Origin: NORP309 sp045107085
GTDB taxonomy: Bacteria > Pseudomonadota > Gammaproteobacteria > Xanthomonadales > Marinicellaceae
Direction: 5' to 3'
Assembly: GCA_045107085.1 (NCBI GenBank)
Contig: JBGCFT010000312.1
Coordinates: 1 to 5,001, forward strand
DNA: 5,001 nt
Positions 1-5,001 of this stretch are shown here, piece after piece. The notes below the pieces were generated by a model, which saw nothing but the letters and a program-made list of their open reading frames with translations, searched no databases and was not told where the DNA came from. Within the stretch, counting starts at the first letter, position 1, and the number at the start of each line of letters is the position of its first letter. Both the position numbers and the translations under genes were made by a program.

Positions 1-2046
1 ACCTGTTAGTGCATCGTACTCTGGTAAAGGCATATAAAATGATGACTCTGCATCAGCAATGGCATTTTCGCCAACTACCACTTTAACGGTATTGGATTCA
101 ACCGTATTACCACCATTTACACTGGCTGTTGCTGTATTTAAAATATTGCCTGCCAAGTTATCGACTGCTAAAACATTGTATGTACCATTTAAAACACAGG
201 TATCATTAGTTAAAACATTTAGACATGCATTAGAGCTTGGAGTTAATAAAGCATCTTCTACTTCAATGTTTACAGCGTTTCCTGTATTGGTAGCTGTCAC
301 AGTATAATTTAACCTGTCACCCGTACTAATAAAACCGTTAAAATCCCTGTCAAGAAATCCAGTATTGCTTTTAACAACTGATATTTGCGCATCAACTGGA
401 GTCACAACTGTATTGGAATCAATACTGGCTACATTGTCACTTTCTACGGCTGCAGTATTAGAAATTGAACCTAACTGGCGATCAGTATCAGAGACAGAAT
501 AAATACCTTCTAAAGTACACGTTGCCCCGACTGCTAAATTTGGACAGGTAAATGAGTTGGGTGTTAATAAAGGATCTGAAACAATAACATTTGTTAGACT
601 AACATTGCCATCATTAGTTGCTTCTACAACATACTCCAAAACATCGTCTTCATTAATAATACCGTTTGGCAATGAGTCAGTTTTTATGGTGGGATCAGAC
701 TTGACTACTGACAAAGATGAGTTTCGTGCAATCACAGGTGTGACAACAGTATTCGAATTTACAGCAGTTAATAATTCATCGCTTTGTCCTGAAGCAGTGT
801 TGGATATCGACCCATTTAATTCATCAGTTGGAGTCACAGAATATGTTCCTGTTAACGAACACGTACCATTAGGAGCAGTGGTTCCACTACAGGTATTAGA
901 GCTTGGCGTCAATAAAGAATCACTAACAATTACATTTTCTAAATCTTCTGTACCAATATTTGTTGCGATAATTGTGTATTCAATAGTATCACCTGCACTT
1001 ACATCACCAATTGGCGCAACATCTGTAATAATTGTTGGATTTGATTTGACCACAGATAATGCAAAATCTGAAGTACCTTCAAACTGTAATAAAGATCTTA
1101 AATATTCTGAAGTTCTATCAGCAACTCCATCACACATGCTTAGCGTCCAAATTCCATTTGCACTTTCTCCATCAAAAATATCTAATGCATTAGCAACTTC
1201 AGGCTGGGTTAGCAATTCATAATTGACTGCACCTGGAACAGCGTGATTGCCTGCTAGTTGATTACTTGGCGCATCTGAGTCTAATAAAACGTTAAAATTG
1301 TCATCAAAACCTGCAACTCCATCAAAGAGCGTAGCCGTAGTTCCAAGAGGCGAACTCAAAGTAAGTTCTATATCTGATTTTCTGGTAACCGTCAGCATAA
1401 AACCAACATTTAAATCATCTACAATAAAATTATCAGTTACATTAAAAGTAATATCTGTTGTGGCAGCACAATTGGCATCTGGGAGGGTTGTAGTAGTTTC
1501 ATCTTCATATTCAAATGCCTTTAAACGTAATTCAATGGCATCTAGTGTGCCTAAATCAGCGCCTTCGTCATCACAGACGAAAAATGTCCAAGTTCCATTT
1601 GAGTTTTCACCATCAAATGCATCCAATGCATTGGCTACTTCTGGTTGATTGTTATTTACAAAATCTGGAGCTGTTGCATGCGCAACATTCTGAACAGCCA
1701 CATTGGAATCGCTATTGAACAATACATTTAAGTTATCGTTTCCGCCACCTATATCTGTAGCTAAAGTTACAGAAGTATTTGACGGAGATAATAGCGTCAT
1801 ATCCAAATCACCACGAAAAGTGTGTAATATATTAACACCAAGATCAACATCTCTTACTACAAACGTATCTGCCACGTTAAAAGTTGCCGTGACACCATTT
1901 CCAGGACATCCATTATCAGGTAAATCTCCTGACACTGGAACAATACTGGTAGGAGCGAAAGTAAATGTTTCAGCATTTGCCAAGTTAACACTCATAATCG
2001 TACTGACTAAAGCAATGGCTATTTTAGATAGAGTTCTTTTTTGCAT
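1..2046 (-). CDS. Secreted protein with tandem P-domains and DUF11/DUF7507 repeats (3' end outside window)
   Basis: The minus strand is open for 682 codons from an ATG at 2046-2044 to the window edge, so the C-terminus is missing. The N-terminus is a typical signal peptide: basic MQKR, a hydrophobic stretch to about residue 22, and an ANA cleavage site before Glu26. Two P-domain-like modules follow (about 26-178 and 184-324); both carry the family's FDGE..NG.W signature (144-153, 291-300) and one pair of cysteines (C47/C158, C193/C305). Three repeats of about 110 residues follow (327-440, 443-552, 553-658), each starting (L/I)SVVKS and containing a YT or YVV strand, D.LLTP, two cysteines 9-10 apart and (I/L).NTA, as in DUF11/DUF7507 modules. 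P-domains usually sit C-terminal to subtilisin/kexin-type or other secreted proteases, but no protease lies ahead of them here. The likely role is an extracellular or surface structural/adhesive protein; the function is not known. Residues 659-682 begin a further segment I cannot assign. The start is chosen because a signal peptide follows it directly and a GAG ribosome site lies 8 bases upstream. Confidence 0.9.
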   Translation of the reverse strand, partial: MQKRTLSKIAIALVSTIMSVNLANAETFTFAPTSIVPVSGDLPDNGCPGNGVTATFNVADTFVVRDVDLGVNILHTFRGDLDMTLLSPSNTSVTLATDIGGGNDNLNVLFNSDSNVAVQNVAHATAPDFVNNNQPEVANALDAFDGENSNGTWTFFVCDDEGADLGTLDAIELRLKAFEYEDETTTTLPDANCAATTDITFNVTDNFIVDDLNVGFMLTVTRKSDIELTLSSPLGTTATLFDGVAGFDDNFNVLLDSDAPSNQLAGNHAVPGAVNYELLTQPEVANALDIFDGESANGIWTLSMCDGVADRTSEYLRSLLQFEGTSDFALSVVKSNPTIITDVAPIGDVSAGDTIEYTIIATNIGTEDLENVIVSDSLLTPSSNTCSGTTAPNGTCSLTGTYSVTPTDELNGSISNTASGQSDELLTAVNSNTVVTPVIARNSSLSVVKSDPTIKTDSLPNGIINEDDVLEYVVEATNDGNVSLTNVIVSDPLLTPNSFTCPNLAVGATCTLEGIYSVSDTDRQLGSISNTAAVESDNVASIDSNTVVTPVDAQISVVKSNTGFLDRDFNGFISTGDRLNYTVTATNTGNAVNIEVEDALLTPSSNACLNVLTNDTCVLNGTYNVLAVDNLAGNILNTATASVNGGNTVESNTVKVVVGENAIADAESSFYMPLPEYDALTG
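73..1068 (-). repeat. Three tandem DUF11/DUF7507-type repeats inside the 2046-1 gene
   Basis: Three protein repeats of about 110 residues occupy 1068-727, 720-391 and 390-73. Shared landmarks are (L/I)SVVKS at residues 330, 445 and 555; a central YT/YVV strand followed by TN.G (TNDG in the second); D.LLTP.S; a cysteine pair (386/396, 501/510, 608/617); a G.Y.V strand; (I/L).NTA; and a closing SNTV. Modules of this kind are Ig-like beta-sandwich spacers in long surface or secreted proteins, often in arrays. The copies differ enough at DNA level that they are not recent tandem duplications. More copies could lie beyond the left edge, although the text after residue 658 no longer follows the repeat. 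Confidence 0.8.
1075..1971 (-). repeat. Tandem duplicated P-domain modules inside the 2046-1 gene
   Basis: Two homologous protein modules lie back to back (residues about 26-178, bases 1971-1513; residues about 184-324, bases 1497-1075). The best-conserved block is QPEVANALD followed by FDGE and NG.W, at residues 134-153 (1647-1588) and 281-300 (1206-1147), a period of 147 residues. Sixteen of 20 residues are identical, yet 6 of those 16 codons differ synonymously, so the duplication is old and held by selection at protein level. Each copy has a Cys near its start and one just after the Trp strand, 111-112 residues apart, which could form one disulfide per domain. The fold assignment rests on the (D/E)(L/I)..TL.SP and FDGE..NG.W patterns typical of the P/Homo B family. 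Confidence 0.8.
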
Positions 2047-2068
2047 TTTTGATTCTCAAATGATTGAG
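2047..2068 (-). promoter_or_regulatory. Ribosome binding site within a small hairpin
   Basis: On the minus strand, TTGAG (2064-2068 is its complementary arm on the plus strand; the GAG itself is at 2057-2055) stands 8 bases ahead of the ATG at 2046, a normal Shine-Dalgarno distance with a weak match. The same bases form one arm of a 5-bp inverted repeat, CTCAA-TCAT-TTGAG on the minus strand (2068-2055). This could partly mask the site. The stem is short, so regulation is only a possibility. Confidence 0.4.
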
Positions 2069-2086
2069 TGATATATATAGGGAAGC

Positions 2087-2127
2087 AAATTTAATTATAC
2101 TAAACTTTGTTTAGTATAATTAAATTT
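2087..2127 (-). promoter_or_regulatory. Perfect 19-bp inverted repeat overlapping a candidate promoter
   Basis: The arm aaatttaattatactaaac (2087-2105) is exactly complementary to 2109-2127, with a 3-base ttt loop. It lies 40 bases upstream of the start codon at 2046. Each arm contains TATAAT on one strand: minus strand at 2099-2094, plus strand at 2115-2120. The minus-strand copy could be the -10 box of the downstream gene, with a poor -35 (TTAATT, 18-base spacer). The position suits a dimeric-regulator operator or a 5'-leader hairpin. It lacks the GC-rich stem and trailing U-run of an ordinary terminator. The palindrome is certain from the sequence; its function is inferred. Confidence 0.6.
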
Positions 2128-2179
2128 CAAATAACAACCAGTGCCATCCACATTCCCACAAACGTCACGAGAATTTAAC

Positions 2180-2208
2180 AAAAAAAACGAAACAAATCAA
2201 CCATTTGT
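2180..2208 (-). terminator. Weak stem followed by T-run (possible terminator)
   Basis: On the minus strand a 6-bp stem, ACAAAT-GGTTG-ATTTGT (2208-2192), is followed by a short spacer and eight T residues (2187-2180). The shape resembles an intrinsic terminator, but the stem is short, has a single G:C pair, and the T-run starts four bases after it. In this AT-rich gap it may be chance. If real, it would be a second stop for transcripts leaving the peptidase gene. Confidence 0.2.
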
Positions 2209-2445
2209 GCTGGCGTCATCAACTAATTCATTACATTGCAGAATTAATAGTAAGTAATGTTGAGGTGTTTTAAATAAGATCATCATTTATATGTATTTTA
2301 TTTTACATATATTTTTTTAAATTGAATGATAAATGATATTATGTTTATAATTTAACAATTAAAAGATCGATAGATTAAAATGTAAAATTATGTGAATTAC
2401 CTCACAAAAACAACATTTCTTTTATCGTGAATAATTTTTAATAAA

Positions 2446-2483
2446 TATTGTCACTCAAATTTATCCAAGCTTTGGTGACAATA
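2446..2483 (-). terminator. Probable intrinsic terminator of the C25 peptidase gene
   Basis: On the minus strand, TATTGTCAC (2483-2475) pairs perfectly with GTGACAATA (2454-2446). Inside it, CAAA (2474-2471) pairs with TTTG (2459-2456), with one bulged base at 2455 and an 11-base loop, giving 13 base pairs in all. The stem begins 32 bases after the stop codon, and TTTATT follows it. The U-tract is imperfect, so termination strength is uncertain. The position and stem length make it the best 3'-end candidate for the peptidase transcript. Confidence 0.55.
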
Positions 2484-2515
2484 CTCTTCTTAAAAATGCT
2501 GAAAAAATAAATAAT

Positions 2516-5001
2516 TTATAAAATTATGGCAGGATCCCCTAGTAGAGAAATACCCCATAAAATATCTTTATGCAACGCATTTGATTCATCATGGAATTCT
2601 CTTTTTGCACGAATCATTACATCACCTAATGATAGACTATTGTTCATCATGTAAATATTGAATAAATTTGCAAAACGAGATTCTAAGCCAGCATTTGTTA
2701 AAGTTGATGCACCTATCACAAATGCTGCACCTTGAGAACCTGATAGCATAAATTCATGACCTAAAGAATCCTCTTCTGGGTGAACAAAATAAGTATTCCA
2801 ACATCCCCATTGAATGACTCCTAACGGATTATCAAAATTAGTTAATGTTTGTACATCACTATTTTTAAACAAACCTTCAAATGCCCATCGATTACTTGAT
2901 GAATGACCTGTATAAATTGCTAATTTAACACCTGAATTCATTTCTGACAATAATATAGATCTGGCATCCTCGATAGATAAATTATCTAGATATGCTTTTG
3001 TAATATCCCAATTTGAATTGGTTAAATGATCTGCTAAAATGTTACTACTGGTAGAGAAATTATACGAATCATAGCTTTCAGAATTATCTGCAGCTAAAAC
3101 AGCTGATAGATTAGAAGATTGATTTATATTATAGCTTTGTAGCTTATCAAGCGCCGTTATTAATTCATCCATCGTTCTTACTGGCAAACGGCCAACAGCT
3201 ACGTCAGGAACATTATCATCGTCTGTATCTCCATATAGAGCATCTACAGCTGAAAACTTTATCAAATCATCGGTTGCTCTATAAATGGTAGGAACGAAAC
3301 TAATAGCATTAAGGCCTAAGTAATTTTTATAATCATATGTATCGCCACCAACCAATAATACACTTTTTAGATTACTAATAAATGCTGTTTCCTGAATAAA
3401 CTGTTTAATCGCTTCACCAGAGGCAATTTTGTGGGAATATTTGCTATAAATTTTCTCTACATCTATTATTCGATAATTTTGCCTTGTGGCTTCAGCATAA
3501 TTCCTTAATTCAGCACTGATAAAGTTTTTATGAGAAATGATTAAATGTTCTGTAGGAATAAGTTCAACTGATTCAACATCAGATATAGATAATTTTGGAA
3601 CCATGACTGAATTTTCAGTCATGATAAAATATTGAGTTTCTCCAGAAAGACCAGAATATTCAACAACATATTTATTGTTATTTTGTAAAACCTTAAATTT
3701 CGTTAATTTTGTAATAGCAGAATTTTGTTTGGCAAAAATTTGGATAGACTTCTCTGTTAAATTTTTAACACTAAAGTTTCCTTGCGGCATTTTGAAAGTT
3801 AGATAATCTTGTTTAGCAATATACTGTGAAGGATATGTCAAAGAAATTGATTCTAAGTTTATTAATCCTATGCCATTAAGATTTGATGCTGGGACTTCTA
3901 TTTTAATTTCATTTGAAGTACTTAATCGATTTGTTGAGAACGGTATGGTTTTTTTGCGTTGAGTAATTCCATCGAACTCATCTTCACCTAGCTTTAAACC
4001 ATTAACAGAGAAGTTTATTTCATGATCACTATCATCATTAGGAAAGTCTAAACCACCCCAGTAATCAAATGTGACTTTTGATTCAATATTTGAATAGACA
4101 ATATCTTCGGCCACTAAATCAAAATATACATTCAATGGAGACTGGTATGCCAACATCCTAGTATCAAACCAAGGCTCGGATGCAATAGGCGAACCAAAAC
4201 TATAATTTAAGTTCCTGTTTATAGTGATGGTTTTGGCATAACTTTCTTCAAAGTCTCTTCCTCTTGGCCTGGCAACTTTCTGTGGAATTTTTGGGCTAGC
4301 TGTTGAAGTAAATAGGTTTAAATCATAAACATTATTCTCAGAATAGAGTGTATCTATTGTGTCAGCATAAAATTGAATCGCACTATACTTTGAAAATTTA
4401 CCCTTTTTATTTAGATTTATCAAATCAATTGGAATAAGATCACCTTGATAACTCATACTGATATTTTCATCAGACAACCCCCTTAGATTTAACCCTAAAC
4501 CGTCTAAGTCTTGATAAGAAATTTTATGAATACCTGCTTTTGTGGTTTTAACATTCACAACAATTTGACTATTTGAATAGTTTTTATTATGAATATCAAC
4601 ATTGTTCATTAAATTTTCTTTGTAATGCGTTAATTTTGCAAGTGCAATTTCTTTTTGCCTTGTATCATACTTTTGATTTATATCAGCCCAATCTGTTTTC
4701 TTGATTTGTGATTCATTTTCAGTTAATCCATATTGTTTATTGAGCGAATAAGGCTCGCTAGATTGCTTGCGGCCGAATCTATCAACATCTTCAATTATGA
4801 ACTTTGCAATAAAACCGTTTAATTGAGAATTAACATAAAAACTATAGTTTTCAGTTTTCATACTATCTATGGCTTTTGATGGAATCAACTTTTTATTCAT
4901 CTGATATTTAGTACTACCAACTACTGCATAGATATTAAATCCAAGATTTCCTGTTTCAGTTGATGTACTCCAATTGATATCATAACCACCTGCCACGCTA
5001 T
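2516..5001 (-). CDS. C25 (gingipain-type) cysteine peptidase, 5' end outside window
   Basis: The minus strand is open from the right edge to a TAA at 2518-2516. Residues are numbered here from a GTG at 4996, which is probably not the start: the reading frame is open up to the edge, and residues 5-85 are a fibronectin-III-like domain (INWSTSTETGNLGFNIY, then IEDVDRFG) already cut at its first strand. Residues about 145-255 (KAGIHKISYQDL) and 265-400 (WGG, DDSDHE, SVNG around 332) match the beta-rich region ahead of C25 domains in large proteobacterial homologues. The catalytic domain spans about 484-826: LLVGGD at 547-552, acidic GDTDDDNVPD then VGRLPV at 589-606, catalytic His698 in YTGHSSS, and catalytic Cys732 in QWGCWN. 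The 34-residue His-Cys spacing is close to that of RgpB (33). Cys732 is the only cysteine. The protein ends LGDPAIIL with no sorting domain or membrane anchor. It is expected to be an exported endopeptidase; its specificity cannot be read, and the signal peptide must lie outside the window. A PorU-like sortase is less likely without other type IX secretion genes or a C-terminal domain. Confidence 0.92.
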   Translation of the reverse strand, partial: SVAGGYDINWSTSTETGNLGFNIYAVVGSTKYQMNKKLIPSKAIDSMKTENYSFYVNSQLNGFIAKFIIEDVDRFGRKQSSEPYSLNKQYGLTENESQIKKTDWADINQKYDTRQKEIALAKLTHYKENLMNNVDIHNKNYSNSQIVVNVKTTKAGIHKISYQDLDGLGLNLRGLSDENISMSYQGDLIPIDLINLNKKGKFSKYSAIQFYADTIDTLYSENNVYDLNLFTSTASPKIPQKVARPRGRDFEESYAKTITINRNLNYSFGSPIASEPWFDTRMLAYQSPLNVYFDLVAEDIVYSNIESKVTFDYWGGLDFPNDDSDHEINFSVNGLKLGEDEFDGITQRKKTIPFSTNRLSTSNEIKIEVPASNLNGIGLINLESISLTYPSQYIAKQDYLTFKMPQGNFSVKNLTEKSIQIFAKQNSAITKLTKFKVLQNNNKYVVEYSGLSGETQYFIMTENSVMVPKLSISDVESVELIPTEHLIISHKNFISAELRNYAEATRQNYRIIDVEKIYSKYSHKIASGEAIKQFIQETAFISNLKSVLLVGGDTYDYKNYLGLNAISFVPTIYRATDDLIKFSAVDALYGDTDDDNVPDVAVGRLPVRTMDELITALDKLQSYNINQSSNLSAVLAADNSESYDSYNFSTSSNILADHLTNSNWDITKAYLDNLSIEDARSILLSEMNSGVKLAIYTGHSSSNRWAFEGLFKNSDVQTLTNFDNPLGVIQWGCWNTYFVHPEEDSLGHEFMLSGSQGAAFVIGASTLTNAGLESRFANLFNIYMMNNSLSLGDVMIRAKREFHDESNALHKDILWGISLLGDPAIIL

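Larger units (their letters stand above)
2047..2515. other. Intergenic region of 469 bases
   Basis: This very AT-rich gap separates the stop codon at 2518-2516 from the start codon at 2046. I see no credible ORF with a ribosome site, no tRNA-like cloverleaf and no rRNA. It contains, in minus-strand order, the probable terminator at 2483-2446, a weak AT stem at 2288-2311, a weak stem plus T-run at 2208-2180, the 19-bp palindrome at 2127-2087 and the hairpin over the ribosome site. The middle part, about 2210-2440, shows nothing else I can name. Confidence 0.7.

Noticed and set aside
73..1068. Regular spacing of similar motifs, considered as a CRISPR or DNA tandem repeat
   Set aside because: The periodicity is at protein level (about 110 residues) with diverged codons. 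There are no short identical DNA repeats with unique spacers.
1..2046. A frameshift or broken gene in the left half, since no complete gene is enclosed there
   Set aside because: The minus frame translates without a stop from 2046 to base 1 and domain order is intact. The gene only looks absent because its stop lies beyond the window.
59..2071. Several plus-strand open frames (59-307, 557-1222, 1298-1648, 1515-1718, 1703-2071)
   Set aside because: All lie antisense to the continuous 682-codon minus-strand gene, which has a signal peptide and recognisable domains. Their translations show no known domain and look like reverse-complement shadows.
2131..2160. A TGGCAC on the minus strand resembling a sigma-54 -24 element
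   Set aside because: The matching -12 GC at the required 10-base distance is missing: the bases there are TA within GTTA, where TTGC is expected.
2288..2318. An 8-bp inverted repeat (tatatgta/tacatata) followed by seven T on the plus strand
   Set aside because: The stem is almost entirely A:T and there is no plus-strand gene for it to terminate. It is expected by chance in such AT-rich sequence.

Overview
The window is AT-rich bacterial DNA with two large coding regions. Both are on the minus strand, both run off an edge of the window, and a 469-base non-coding gap separates them. Nothing on the plus strand looks like a real gene. Reading the minus strand in its own 5'->3' direction, the first gene enters from the right edge (5001) and ends at 2516; the second starts at 2046 and leaves through the left edge (1).

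The right-hand gene (5001 to 2516) encodes the C-terminal part of a large exported C25 (gingipain-type) cysteine peptidase. It has a fibronectin-III-like domain cut by the window edge, then beta-rich non-catalytic domains, then the C25 catalytic domain. The His/Cys dyad is clear, the catalytic Cys is the only cysteine in the visible protein, and the protein ends directly after the catalytic domain. The left-hand gene (2046 to 1) is open for 682 codons with no stop in the window. It encodes a secreted protein with a signal peptide, two tandem P-domains (proprotein-convertase P/Homo B type) with no attached protease, and three DUF11/DUF7507-type beta-sandwich repeats.

The gap (2047-2515) holds a probable intrinsic terminator for the peptidase gene and a perfect 19-bp inverted repeat with a 3-base loop, centred about 60 bases upstream of the second start codon and carrying a TATAAT box in each arm. 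A small hairpin also covers the ribosome binding site of the second gene. The terminator and long gap argue that the two genes are transcribed separately.

Organism: the Ala-Asn-Ala signal-peptidase site, the absence of a C-terminal type IX sorting domain on the peptidase, and the C25 + P-domain + DUF11/7507 repertoire suggest a Gram-negative, probably an AT-rich marine gammaproteobacterium (Marinicella-like). This is an inference from protein style, not a phylogenetic placement. Both products are predicted to act outside the cytoplasm. A peptidase/surface-protein partnership is possible, but only gene proximity supports it.
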